From Corydoras sp. C115 (taxonomy: Eukaryota > Chordata > Actinopteri > Siluriformes > Callichthyidae), in contig JAFMOC010000032.1 in the NCBI GenBank assembly GCA_019802505.1, positions 1,455,001 to 1,519,000 on the forward strand: 64,000 nt of DNA, written 5' to 3'. Positions 26,745 through 38,968 of this stretch are shown one piece after another. The notes below the pieces were generated by a model that saw nothing but the letters and a program-made list of their open reading frames with translations, was not told the origin of the DNA and searched no databases. The position numbers and the translations under genes are program-made. Positions within the stretch are counted from its first letter, which is position 1. Every line of letters starts with the position of its first letter.

Positions 26745-29700
26745 CTGTTGGTAGAGTCAGATTGAGAGAGTTTATTATCATTATTATAAAAATAATAATT
26801 ATTATAGGTGAATAAATGGCTTCCTTAACTGACTTTAATTTACTTATGGAAAAATTATAGTATACAGTATACCCGGCCAAAACACATACTCACTGTCATT
26901 ATGTTCAGTACATACTGTATTATTTCTTTTTACTCTGTTCTCCAATATCCAGTTCCAATTGATTTGACTTGTCGAACATGCGTATAAACATTTAGATCAC
27001 TATGAAAATACATTTATCAAATGACAGAATTAATTAATGTTATATTAGATGTGATGACACAAACCAGCACCAGCACTGTTGTAGTACTAATATGAGACAA
27101 GTTGACTTCTGATTGACATTCAGATTTAGTATAAAATATAACATCTGTTTTGATTTTTCCAAGTGAAATGCATCAGAAGAAAATTCATGAAAACGTTCAC
27201 TAAAGTATATAAACTGCAAACGACCCTTGCAGAAGCCTCATAGGGTGAATGATACAAAGCATTTTAATGTTCAAATGATTGGAATTCATTTTTTTGACAC
27301 TGTAGATTTACATTCTTAAAGATTCCAGTTAGCCTCTGTCATTCTTCTCCTTCACCTCTAAGACTTCCTCTCTACTCATCTCTTTGCTCACAAAAAAGCA
27401 CATACACCCATATATATTCACTCGTTTCAGTTTTTGACACTCCCCCATATCTCTTCCGGCCCTGCACCCTTTCCATGAAAAGTAAAAGGGCTGGTGTGAC
27501 ACATAATATTCGACATAAAACACTTGTCAAGTCCACAAGCTGCCATGCAGTTATTCTCTACAGAAGCTCACAGCCCCATAACATCAGAGAGGAGCTTTGA
27601 AAATGCATTGGCTGAATTGTTTTCCTGCAAAACATCAGACATGTTATTATAATTGGGTTTTGCTTTTTACTACCCAAAGGGGATTTTAAATGTCATATTA
27701 ACAGCCCTTTGCATTAAGTTTCATAAGATCTACCCCAAGCAATAACTACACAAGACGGCATGGTGTTACTTTCTCCACCTGTTATTATGATACCTGTGAG
27801 CTGCCAGGTGATTAACAGGTTTATATATTTGTAGTGAGTTTTAAAGGGTATTGGACCTTTTACCTTTTACAATAATATTTCTTTAAAATTCTTTAAAATT
27901 AATTGGCTAGTTGAAGACAAAAAGCAGAGGTAATTCTTAGGTGCAACAAATGTTTTACTAACCAATTAAATCTCAGTTTATGTTAGCGTACTGATTTACA
28001 CTATAGGCCGGTGTTATGTGAACAATCTTTGTTACAGTAGTGACATCAACATAATGTTAATTAATCTGTAACAAAGCAAATTGAAGGTGTGTTCAAAGTT
28101 TTGACTGGTATCTTTCGTCACTTTGGACTAACAATTGGATAAACCTTTAAATTTCTCAATAGGTATGTTTCCTTAATATAAGTTCCTTTACATATAAAAA
28201 TATACAACAATACAAACGATGTTCAGAACAGTTGCTAATCCACACTGTATCTCATAGACATGCGATACTAATGAAACTGTACGTATCTGGACACTGCGTT
28301 TGGAATGCGGTGTGTTAACAATTAATATTTGACAGTTTTAGGCAACTGGCATTCATCACCAGAAGATGTGTGGAACTTTTTTTAAGCCTTCATTTGTATT
28401 GCAATAATCACCTTCAACACCTAAAGTGGCATTTCAGCAAAAAAAAAAAAAACAATCATTTATAGTTACACAACACAGCTAAGCATGTTTTTCCAAAGGC
28501 TAATGTCAGAGAAACTTGGCTCGAAGTTTTGATCTCTTGGCTGAGTGTATTTTATAAAACTATTTTTATCTGTTTGATCAGGTGTAATGGTAATAAGCAT
28601 AGAAAGTTTGGCTTTCTAAAGTTCTATTTGATACGGAGTTCATTTATAAGACCTGACAGGCAAAGTGTTTATCAATCGATTAGTAGAAAAACTCTTTATA
28701 CCATCAGAAGAACAGTGCCATATGATATAAAAATGTATGCAGACGTTTTTTTTGGGGGGATTTTTTTTTTTTTTTTTAAATCAAAACTATCTAACGTATT
28801 TAGATAAAGGAGTATCACCAGATGTCTGAACAGCAACCAGTGACCCATGAATTTACTCTCACCGATGTTTCAGACAGATGAGCCAAAGGTTATGTTTTCC
28901 TATGAGGGGTGTTCACACTATACCACATTCCTTAAGGTTTGCTTTTGTCTCCCCACTTCAAGCAGAAATTCATGAAAAAGCCATTAACTTTTTTTTCTAT
29001 ACCTCTAGTATATAAATTACAAGTAGCACAGGGATTATCATATTATTAGTACAAGGGTGAGAGATATTTTGAAATCTCCAGCCAATAAACAGAGTACTGA
29101 AGATACTGAAATGCTAATTAATATCAATGCAGGTTTGTCATTAGGGCAGCACTGTGGAGATCCAGGTTTGAATCTTGATTTGGCTGCAGTTTCCATGTTC
29201 TCTCAAAGTCCACTTGGCCTCAGGTTAAATTAGCTGATCTACATCAACCTGTATCTAAATTTCCCCTATATAGTGTGTGTGTGTGTCTGTCTAAGTGCCT
29301 AACGATGGATTGGTGCCCTGTTGTGGGTGTATCTACCCAGCGCCTAAAATGGAGGACCCCCACAGTGACTTATTAGAGGATTAAGTGAGAAGAGATGAGT
29401 ACGTTCGTTAACCAGCTACATTTTCATTCATCTTTTAGCATTTTCTTTTATTCAATCTAAGAAAGTTTTCAATTCAATCCGTGCCATTTTTCTGTTTTAG
29501 TTGAGAGTGGGTCATTTTCAAATTCGAGGATGTTAATACTACACAAGGGTTAACATTGCTTACAGGAGGTTATGGTTACTGTTTTCTACAGCTCTACTGT
29601 TGCAACATCCTTAACATAACAGAAGTAACTCTCACCTTATAATAAGGGATCAACATTGAGGGTGGGATACAGGGGGCAGATCTCAGAGGAACGAAAGATT

Positions 29701-31272
29701 CATTCCCGCTTAGACAAAACACGGAAGCTCACACTGAGTCACTGTAGTGTGATAGCAGAGGCCTAGGTGGTGGAATGGAACTGGCAAGAAACTTAAATTC
29801 ATTTACCTAAAAACAAAAATAAACCAGATAATTTAAGAAAAAAATAAAGTAAGAATCAAGAACTGAAACACCCTGGACCTCTCATTTGTTTATATAATCT
29901 TTAAGATATATTTACATACCCTCCATAATTAACACCCCTAGATAAGGGTAGTGTGTGCGCATGCACAAGAACCCATTTGTGTTAAACATCTGCAATTTCC
30001 CCTGGGATCAATAAAGTATTTATATATATATATATATAATAGTGGTTAATTTACAAGTTGTAGGGGTGCCAATAATTGTAACAAGTGATTTTTGTGAAAA
30101 ATAATAATACCTCGATTGTTTTGACAGCTGCATTGTTTTTGGTAGTAATAAATTACGAATAATGCTGGTTTTCATTTTTCTCATTCTTTCAGTCGGGAAT
30201 TTAAATATTTAATTAAAAAAGTAATTATTATTTTATATATTTTTAACATTCTTATCAGGGGGTTTATTAACTGGCAATACTACATAGCAAATGAAGTATT
30301 ATGATTCTTAAATACTAATATTAATTGTTTTAAGAAGTTAAAGATTCAGGTGTTTGTAATGATATTGATGAAAGTATTTTAACCTTTGGTATTTGTATTT
30401 ATATTTGAAGCTATTTATTTGCCAATAACAACATGTCATGTTTGTGTAAATAACTGGGCCTACAATGAAGTTACATTGATGTATGACTGCATTTCTTAGT
30501 GTCAGTCAGGATACGTTTTAAATACAGTAACGTGTTTAATGCAGGTCTGTATTTTAAGACTTTAATTAATGAGACTATTTACCTTTTTTGGTGTGATATA
30601 TTAATTCCCCTTGACATTGTGTATTTTAGAAATTATTCCATAGTAGGGGTATTCTTAGTGGCATGGGAAAATAAAATTAGATCAATCATGCAATATGGTT
30701 ATTTAAGCACTGAGCAATAAATAGAGTTGGTTGACAGTGAATGTTGTGCAGGCATCAGTTCTTGGACTTCTAATAGCATTTTTTCATTTGACCTCTTGAG
30801 TAGTGACCAGAATTTTAATATGGTCTTAATAAAAAGACCAAAGCAATGCACAGTTCAAGAAAGAGTTTCTTTGTATGAATCAGGGCCTTTAATCAAGCAT
30901 TTAATAATGTTTATAAAAAATATAATTAATCAGTGTGAGCCGCTGATTTCAAATTTTTGACATGCACATTTTTTTATACTGTTATTTCTTTTTATACATT
31001 TTAAAAACTGTTGTGCAACAGGCCAAACTGACTGTGACCCTTTTGTTTAAAGATAAAGTTAAAGTAATACAGGACTCACATTTGCAGACACTCTCCTGCC
31101 ATGTGTTTTTACCAAATAACTATTTCTAAATCAGTTTTTCATATGGACCATGTGTTTTATTTAAATTTGCACGTTATCCAGGCTGATCAAAACAGACAGA
31201 ACCGGGAAAATGAACCTATTTCAGCATTCAGCACAGCACTAACAAAGGTTTTCATTGTGATATTTTACTAAT

Positions 31273-31303
<31 letters not shown>

Positions 31304-31508
31304 TCTCCAAAATTAAACACATTAATTTAACTTGACACAATGGTTAGGTTAGTTTATATAATAAAATGTATATAATTATATTGTGTTTTGTGTTTTTTTT
31401 ACCCCAGTTTGTCTCAAAGCAGCTTTTCAATGTTCCATTCCTGAGTTTTAGTGTTTTAGTTAATGAGCCTGCACTAAGTAGGTGAATGAGAGAATCAAAC
31501 TGACCAGC

Positions 31509-31549
<41 letters not shown>

Positions 31550-33138
31550 TATTCCTGGAGGCAGGGAAATTGCTTATAGAAACATTGTTAATAAAATGCC
31601 ACCTTAAAAAATAGCTCAGAATCCAAAAGCAAGATTGAAATAGTCACCAAAGCTTGAATGAACAGACTAATGTGCGTTCACTGAGCATTTTGCTACCGTT
31701 TCACTTAAATGGATCTCTCACACACGTAAGAATGCAGTTCCTTTTCATAATGAATTTTATGCACATTGGGTCCTTTGCTGACACCTGACTCAATTCATGG
31801 AGTCACAATTAAATTTTACATGACTTATTTTAGTCTTATGATTTAGTTCACATGGTGCCTATTTATTTCCACTTGCCAGAACTTTCTTTTTCAAACTACT
31901 ACACTGTAGCATAACTAACTGCTGAATGGTAATTTTATCCAAAAACTCATTATGCGATTTTAAAAGTTGCAAACAAGTTTACACTCACTTTTATATATGG
32001 AGATTTACCAACCATGCATTTACATATTTTTAAAAATGCCTCTTTTATTTATAGTTGTGAGCAATTAATTAATGAATGGCAAGTACAGAGGGAAAATGTT
32101 TTCTAAAACATAATCAGGCTGAAAGTTCCATTCAGAGAAACGATTGGCTGTATAATTAGCATTGCTAACAGATCAGATTCATTGTCATTAAATAATTAGA
32201 CCATAATTTCTCTCAGTATGTTCTAAGGTATGAGTCAGCAACCTATGTACAGACTATGCAAATATGTATGCGCCTGGGGCCACAAAAAAATATGCGGTTT
32301 AAATACATGGTGCCTCAGCTTATTAGTCTAAATTGGTCTAAACAAGCTTTCAATCATTTAGTAAAATAGAGGTTGTGGGTGGGGTTCCCCATGCCCATCC
32401 AGGGGAGAACATCTGGGGCGCTGGGCAGATAGACCCAGGACAGGGCGCCAATCCATCGCTGGGCACACACTCACTCACACAGATACACTCTATATGGGGC
32501 AATTTTGAGAATTCAATTTACTTGATCCATGTTTTTGGACTGTGGGAGGAAACGGGAGAACCCGGAGGAAACCCACGCAGACACGGGGAGAACATGGAAA
32601 CTCCACCCAGATGGGGATTCGAACCGGGAATCCCTAGCGCTGAGAGGCGAACGTGCTAACCACTAAGCCACCGTGCCGCCGAGGTTGTGACAGGTTAGTT
32701 AAAATTAAAATAAACCATTGTTATAGAGTTGCATAAAATACAATGATGTAGACTATCACATATTACGTAATGTACAGTTTTCTATGTTCTCCAGTTCACC
32801 ATATAGATGGACTTTGTAGTTTTATAATCTGTTTACTTGTTTTTGTTAGTCCCCTGCTGGTTCTCTGTTCTCTATTGGTCAGGACCATCACAGAACGGAT
32901 ATCATTTGGGTGGTGGATTGTTTATTGTCAGTTCTGCAGTGACACTGATGACTGATGTGGTGAGGAGGTTTTAGCGCACATCAATTGCGCACAACAGATT
33001 GTTTGTTTGCCAGATAACGCATTTTATTCTAAAACATTTTTTTAAATACTAAAACTACAAAGATAGTAGGCACAGCTTATATTACCGTCCATGTGCACTA
33101 AAGGAGTGCTGAACCATTAAACTGAACGTAATTAAAAT

Positions 33139-33176
<38 letters not shown>

Positions 33177-36100
33177 GGGGGGGGTTAGAAAATATTGTCA
33201 AACATATTACTCATGACACTAATACATATAAACAAATGAGGCGATTCAGTGGTTCACTATGAATAAGAAAGTCTTCCTTTCATTCAGCCCCTCTGCTTGA
33301 GGCCCCCTGCTTTGTGTAGGTTTTCTTCTTCCTAACACACATACATTAATTTGAGGATGGTTTGTTAATTAGGTCACATTCTGTATGACGAATGGGTTTG
33401 TGAAGGAGAGCCATTCTTGGTCGGTGATTAATGTACAGGTTTGCTAACCAAACGTTTTAGGGTTAAATTCAGAACTCTGCCAAGCTGCTACAGTCAGACC
33501 AGAGAGAAAGACATAGAATCTGTAGTTGCTCAGATAGTATCGATAGTGGTGTTTTATGTTGGCCTGGGCAAGAAAAACAGAATTCTAAAAACAGAAACGC
33601 AAGAGCGTTAAGCAAATGATATATTCTGTATAACAAAAAGGGCAATGCTAAGTAATGCGCAGAACATTGGGTCTATAAGATCAGGGAAAGGAACTATTTT
33701 TCTTGTTGATACTTTTGGACCAAAAGATCTTTTGCTAGCTTATTATATCTCTTTTAACTATTGGAGAAATAACTCATTTTCGTCTGGTGTGTGCTGTAGG
33801 AACTTGGGACTAGGCATGAAATGATTACAGATTTTGATGTTTTTTCTAAGACATAATCACGATTATTATGCAATAATTAACTTTATGAAAACAAAGGGCT
33901 AGAAATAACATTTTGTCCTCAAGTACTAGGTGTATCTGCCAAGCTCCCGAAATGCCCTCCTCTGGCTGGGCATGAGGAACTCCCCCAACCCCTTCGCGAC
34001 ACCAGTTTAAAAGTAAGCAGAAGACAATGAATGATGGATGGAAGTGTGCAATATGCAGTTGGCAGCATATGGGTTAAAGTGTGTGTATGTGTAGGTGTGT
34101 TAAGTTTTACTGATCAGTGCCTCTCTCTTGGGTGATGCAGAGCTCAGACAATGTTTTCCTATGTTTTCAGTCTTAGGCTACACTTCATCTCTGAGTCTCT
34201 TACCAACACAAAAAACTAAATAACTAATGAAGTTTAAATCAGTGCATAGCCCAAAGTTTTTGGCTGTAATGTGTGTATTTTTTATTTTTATCTTTTAAAA
34301 CGTGAGAGGGTAGATGTGATTAGAACAGTGACCGGTTTGTTTTGGGAAGCCAAACAAAGCACTTATGTCAGATCACTTAAGGAAATATTCTTTGCTTGTT
34401 CCTCTATCTAGTACTGACTGATGAGGATGATTGTGAAATGCATCAGTTTAAAGATAAAAGTTGTTTGTCACATATCGTAATTGCATTATGTGAATGTTGT
34501 GTCTCTCATTGCAGTTGACTTTGTATAAAATAATAGTAGAATAATAATATCAATTGAAGTTTGTGAAGTTTGAAGTTTTGCCAATTGAAGTTTTGTGAAA
34601 TTCCCTTTTTAAATCATTTGTCAGATTGCATTCTCGTCTTAAAAGCTATTCATGAAACATCTTGATGGGACTTCTAGAAAATAAATATTTTTTTATTTCT
34701 AGAAAATAAATAATGATTGTTGATTTGTACCTTGTATAAATGGTCTGTTCATTTGATGATGTCTGAATTAAAATAATAATTGAATGACATTTTTTGATCA
34801 TGTTTAAGGTTTAGGTTTTTTTTAACATCATTTTAACATCAATACTTATCTAAAGATAACCCATTATGTAAACATGTCTAATATACAGTATATCTTGGCT
34901 GGTAGCCTCACATTGCAAAAGTGATTGCTATGGATCACTTTTTAGTGGCACACAATTTATTAACCCTCATTAATTAATGCAAGTTCTATGTGGAAAGGCC
35001 TCAGGGATGGGATAAAGTAGGGGCACGCCTGTATCACAGTAATTAGTTCTGATGCCATGGGTGTTTTGTCATGCAACATCAAGAATGCTTTGGCCCATAA
35101 AGCCTCTTTCCTGCACTCAGCCCAGCTCTTAAACTGTCTATCTGTCATAAATTATTGGTTTTACAAAAAAGTGTAGTCCCTGAATAACTTTTAAATGCTC
35201 TTATGCAAATATAATCATGTTGGCTCTTATAATAAAAGTGCCTTACATGCCCTTATATGTTAACCCACATAAAAAAGGAAGAACAATAATTTATTCTGAT
35301 AATATAAGCTACTCCATGTCACAGTGCAGCTTATGACTTAACATATTTAATGTTTCGCAAATACAAATTATTGCTTCATGGCCAAAAGTTGACTATATCT
35401 CATCTCATCTCATCTTATATCTTATGTCATTATCCTATCTTATTAATCCTTTAAAGGGGGAGAAAACTGACTTTGAATTACATATTTTCTAGTTGTATAT
35501 CTACAACTACACATAAAACTGCAACAACTACAGTACAAAGCAACCACCTAAACTCAAAATAAAAAACTGGCAAACAGCTAAAACTAAGATACCAGTCACC
35601 TGTTGTATCACCTCGTGGCAGATACCCTAAATTAGCCACTGCATGTTTGTAGAAGTGTTTAAAGGCACATTTTATTATTTTATGCACTTTAGAAAGTTAA
35701 GAGCTTATTACTGCCATTTTGGACCTGGAATATATTTGTGCTGTGAATAGACAGTGATGGATTTGACTCAGGATGGTAAAATATGTTTGCAGGAGTGCCA
35801 GAAGTAAAATCCTCCCCATCCTTTTATACCATCCATTAGCAAACTGCCACATCTGATTACATCATATTTCAGTTCTTAAGCCAGTGGAAACACTGGCTGG
35901 TTTTCTGTCACCATGATTCACGCCAGCGTGGGTCAATGGAAAATGAAGAATCGTGCTTTAAAGGCTTAGAATACTATTAAAATGCATTTGTATATTTTTG
36001 CTGGGTCTCTATGTATATCTGCATTATTGCATTATCAAATTGACGTAAAACAATCCATCCCTGAAAAAACAACTCAGCAAAATTGAAATCACTTTTAATT

Positions 36101-36422
36101 ACAGGATGTTATTTTTCTTTTATATGTTTATAAAATAATTATAAAAGAATTATAAAAAAGCACATTATAAAAAGTGCTTTAACAATGAGCAAAACTGCAC
36201 ATTTACACTGATTATTAAATAACTGTTAACTATTTGTATATAGTTAATTTTAATTAAATATGTCCTTGTTTAGTAATTTAACAAGATCATTTTAAAATGG
36301 AGGTTGAAAGGTTGAAATAAGAGTTGAGATTCTTTTAATGTCAACATGCATAAAATTAATTACTTGTATTTTATCTTTTTATCTACTTACTGGAGTGATA
36401 CTCATAAACATTATATACAATA

Positions 36423-36462
<40 letters not shown>

Positions 36463-38059
36463 AATACATACACACAAATGTATATACATACACACAAATA
36501 TATATATACACTTATCCAGTCTTATGCCTTACACTTGATGAAATTCCATGTTTTATTATAAATTTTCTTAAAAATAAGTTAACACATCTGTATTTTTGCC
36601 ACAGTAAACATTTATTTTCTTATTTTAACATATTGAAAAAATTATGGCCTATACACAAGTTACCCTAAAAGATATTGAAAATATCCTAAATAATCAGAAG
36701 ATTGCTGTTACAAAGGATGTGTTCAATTACTGACAAATTTATTATGCAAGCAAGCTTTTGTATATGATCATATGGCTATTTCCAACTTTTTATAACTAGA
36801 ACTAAAATTAACACTTTGGTTTTACAGGAAATAAACCTGTAGCCATTTTTCTAATGAGAAATGATGAGAAAAATAAATTAATGAAGCTGCTTTAGTATCC
36901 AATAACTATAAAGGGTGAAAGCTGAGTGGTTCAAAAATAACTGTGTGTATAACTTTCATTTTATAATAAATTAAGATATCTTATAGGAAAGTGATTTTTA
37001 TAGTTAGTTAATCTACATGTTCTGCTTAATTGTTATAGTATGGATCGAAAGTTTGTGACAGTCAGGTGAAGATGATAGCAAACTGTCCAGCAAAGACCAA
37101 TACGTACCCAGAGGCAAGACGAAGAAAAATGGTAGCCAGCACACTATGAACATTCCAACTACAATAGCTAGTGTTTTGGCTGCCTTTTTCTCTCTGGAGA
37201 ACTTCATGAGGCGCACCGAAAGAGAGCTCCTCAGCGGGTTGTTCTTGCTTTTCGAACTTGTACTCGATTCCTCAGGTGAGCTCCTGCAATGGATTCGCAG
37301 CACAATGTCCATGGACTTGTTCCTCTCTCGTTTGACACCCGCTTCCAAACTTTTGGTGGTTCTCCGAGCCACTATGTACACCCTGAAGTACATCACTAGG
37401 ATGACCATGAGGGGCAGGTAAAAGGAAAAGAGTGAGGAGAAAAGAGCATATCCAGGTTCCTCTGTGATCCTACAAATGCTCTCATCGGATGGCGGCGGCT
37501 CTTTCCAGCCTAAAAGCGGTCCCACTGAGATGACCACTGATGAGACCCAGACGACCACCAGTATGACACCTGCTTTCCTTTCAGTCATTATGGTGGGGTA
37601 CTTCAGGCAGTATTTCACCCCTATATATCTGTCTATAGAGATGATGCACAGGCTGAGGATGGAGGCAGTGCAGCACAGCACATCAACTGCTGCCCAGATG
37701 TTGCAAAACACCCGCCCAAACACCCAGCAGCCCAAAACCTCCAGGGATGCTGAGAAAGGCAAGACCACTAGGCTCAGGAGAAGATCCGCAATCGCCAGAT
37801 TGACAATGAAGAAGTTGGTGACGGTCTGCAAATGTTTGTTGCACAGCACAGAAAGGATGACCAAAATGTTCCCGACAATCGCAGCGAGGATGAAAACGGC
37901 CAGGAAGATGCCCACCGCGATGACTTGAGGCTCAAGAACAACCCCGACGCAACTCCAATTACCGGTGGCATTAGGATAAATCTCGGAAAATGACCCGTTA
38001 AATGTTTCCATAGAGTAAAACGCGTCATGGCTCTCGTTCGGGAAATTAGAAACTGTCAT
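26191..38059 (-). CDS. adra1d: Alpha-1D adrenergic receptor
   Basis: Plasma-membrane receptor for noradrenaline and adrenaline, Gq-coupled in the family. Two coding exons on the minus strand, 38059-37108 and 26744-26191. They join at G|GC with donor gtacgt and acceptor ccaacag, giving 501 residues (human about 572; the shorter N-terminus accounts for much of the difference). Sequons at N8, N21, N30 and N34. D126 (3.32) binds the amine. DRY 143-145. TM5 serines S208, S209 and S212. TM6 CWLPFFFVLPLG runs across the intron. TM7 FWLGYFNSC.NPVIYPCSS, a C-terminal CQC and a basic run follow. The end LRETDI is the alpha-1D PDZ ligand, which distinguishes it from 1A and 1B. The internal match ITEE.GYA.FSS and the C-terminal YxL..Y..LRETDI also fit 1D. 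The start is the ATG in MTVSNF (the subtype start MT..); the longer frame begins with GTG. Confidence 0.96.
29143..29398 (+). repeat. tRNA-derived SINE, internally deleted
   Basis: Head ggcagcactgtgg, B-box-like aggtttgaatc, then ctatatagtgtgtgtg and a tail ttagaggattaag. About 60 bp is missing around the head. Confidence 0.75.
31275..31303. repeat. (TA)n microsatellite
   Basis: Short uninterrupted TA run in the adra1d intron. Confidence 0.9.
31511..31547. repeat. (AC)n microsatellite
   Basis: About 18 AC units in the adra1d intron. Confidence 0.95.
32367..32680 (-). repeat. tRNA-derived SINE, near full length
   Basis: Read on the minus strand it starts GGCGGCACGGTGGCTTAGTG (tRNA-like A box) and has B box GGTTCGAATCCC. 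A conserved body and a 3' part ending in GGATGGGCATGGGGAAC.. follow. Closely similar to 43052-43396 in the same orientation. Looks young. Confidence 0.93.
32776..32957 (-). repeat. Unclassified dispersed repeat, copy 3 (reverse)
   Basis: Reverse complement matches 23665-23850 along nearly its whole length, with small indels. Confidence 0.8.
33140..33184. repeat. (GT)n followed by G run
   Basis: About 17 TG units merging into about 12 G. A purine/pyrimidine alternation able to form Z-DNA. Confidence 0.95.
33929..34043 (+). repeat. tRNA-derived SINE, 3' fragment
   Basis: Reads ..gtgtatctgcc.., ..tggctgggcatgaggaac.. and tail ..gaagacaatgaatgatgg. Confidence 0.75.
36430..36459. repeat. (CA)n microsatellite
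   Basis: About 14 CA units, followed by interrupted CA/TA to about 36512. Confidence 0.95.
37108..38059 (-). CDS. adra1d: adra1d exon 1 (N-terminus through TM6)
   Basis: 317 codons plus one base of Gly318. TM1 is about 46-72 and TM2 about 82-104. TM3 carries D126. ICL3 (about 235-290) contains SLEAGVKRERNKSM and the SVRLMKFSREKKAAKTLAIV segment before TM6, both conserved in alpha-1D. The ATG at 38059 has A at -3 (Kozak-compatible). Confidence 0.97.
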
Positions 38060-38093
38060 TTTGCAACTCCATACAGAAAACTTGACAGATGGG

Positions 38094-38156
38094 TTACCGT
38101 CTACAAAGTCCCATCGTGATGCCCACTCCACTCACCTTCCCCGCATCATCATCCAT
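38094..38156 (-). promoter_or_regulatory. Upstream ORF in adra1d 5' leader
   Basis: ATG at 38156 opens a 20-codon frame (MDDDAGKVSG..) ending TAA at 38096-38094, 34 nt before the main ATG. It could dampen translation if the transcript starts upstream of it. The transcription start is not known. Confidence 0.45.
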
Positions 38157-38480
38157 AGCTCCGTTCAGGATGCTGCAGCTGTCTGAAGAGCCGCATCTTC
38201 ACAATCAACCAAACAGAGAGGAAAAAAAGAAAAAGAAAAGAAAACACGCACACCTGGAAAACTTTCCACTTCTGAATATCACGTATCTGTGATGGGGTAA
38301 TGCAGTCGTTGTAATCTGATGTGGAGAAATACTGTGTGTGCGTCTCACTGCTTTACTGCCAGCGCGCTGTCAGCTTTGTCAATAGTGGATAAGGGGTGCG
38401 CTTCGGCGCGCGACCCTTGGTGCGCTTTTTCCCTCCTCCCAATTCAGTGACGTGCTTTCAGCGTTGCAGTTCCAAAACCA
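38157..38480 (-). promoter_or_regulatory. CpG-rich promoter region of adra1d
   Basis: The richest CpG stretch in the neighbourhood, with gcgcgct, cttcggcgcgcgac, a ccctcctccc (Sp1-type) run and a CRE-like tgacgtgc near 38448. No clear TATA box. Position immediately upstream of exon 1 suggests a CpG-island-type promoter. Confidence 0.55.
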
Positions 38481-38661
38481 ACCACCAGTGGGAGATGAGT
38501 CGGTGTTCAGTACAGAGTAAGTAACGTAGTCATTTCAGATCATTTTCCTTTCTGTGAGTTTTGAAATACTGAATCTTATCTTGAATATTTAGAAGGCTTG
38601 AAAAAGCCATCTATTGTAATTCATGTTCTTGCTGTATTGCTGTTACAAAGAATATGCATAG

Positions 38662-38664
<3 letters not shown>

Positions 38665-38751
<87 letters not shown>
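38665..38751. repeat. (TA)n-(TG)n compound microsatellite
   Basis: (TA)n 38665-38693 then about 26 TG units, 600-700 bp upstream of the adra1d start. Confidence 0.97.
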
Positions 38752-38752
<1 letters not shown>

Positions 38753-38935
38753 TATGATGGCCTATTATGTATAATTTCATATATATATATATATGCCCAC
38801 AAACCAGAGCTTTTTATTAACATTCAAATAGTGGGGCCATGTGTGGTAGATTTAAACTCTGCAAGGTTCCGAGACTCCTGAAAAAGGCTATTGGCTATTT
38901 GCGCATTTCAGTTTCAGGTAAATTGCAGAGCTGCA

Positions 38936-38968
38936 CAAAAAAAAAAAGAAAAAAAAAAAAAAAAAAAA
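38936..38968. repeat. Poly-A tract
   Basis: About 30 nt of A with one G. Could be a decayed retroposon tail. Confidence 0.8.

Larger units (their letters stand above)
26745..37107 (-). other. adra1d: adra1d intron (10.4 kb)
   Basis: Donor GTACGT at 37107-37102, acceptor CAACAG ending 26745. The position after TM6 is the conserved alpha-1 receptor intron site. Contents are SINE copies, one unclassified repeat copy, (TA)n, (CA)n and (GT)n tracts, and long AT-rich single-copy DNA with no exon-like signal on either strand. Confidence 0.9.

Noticed and set aside
32375..32659. Frames inside SINE copies (also 22886-23188, 43085-43312, 46379-46618, 47678-47884, 52173-52397)
   Set aside because: They encode the repeat body and recur with it. 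No coding function.
37013..37107. Continuation of the adra1d frame past TM6
   Set aside because: Read-through into the intron. The donor GTACGT and the exact fit of G|GC to exon 2 restore LPLGSFFPALKPS.
37464..37928. 154-codon antisense frame over adra1d exon 1 and similar shadows at 21155-21980, 26376-26718 and 37774-38028
   Set aside because: They overlap the real receptor frames in other phases and show no family features.
38060..38131. 24-codon N-terminal extension of adra1d
   Set aside because: It begins at GTG, not ATG. MTVSNF at 38059 matches the subtype start and has a Kozak-compatible A at -3.
38131..38141. AAG|GTGAGT donor on the minus strand upstream of the adra1d ATG
   Set aside because: Using it would splice out the start codon and exon 1. 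Probably chance, though a rare leader isoform cannot be excluded.
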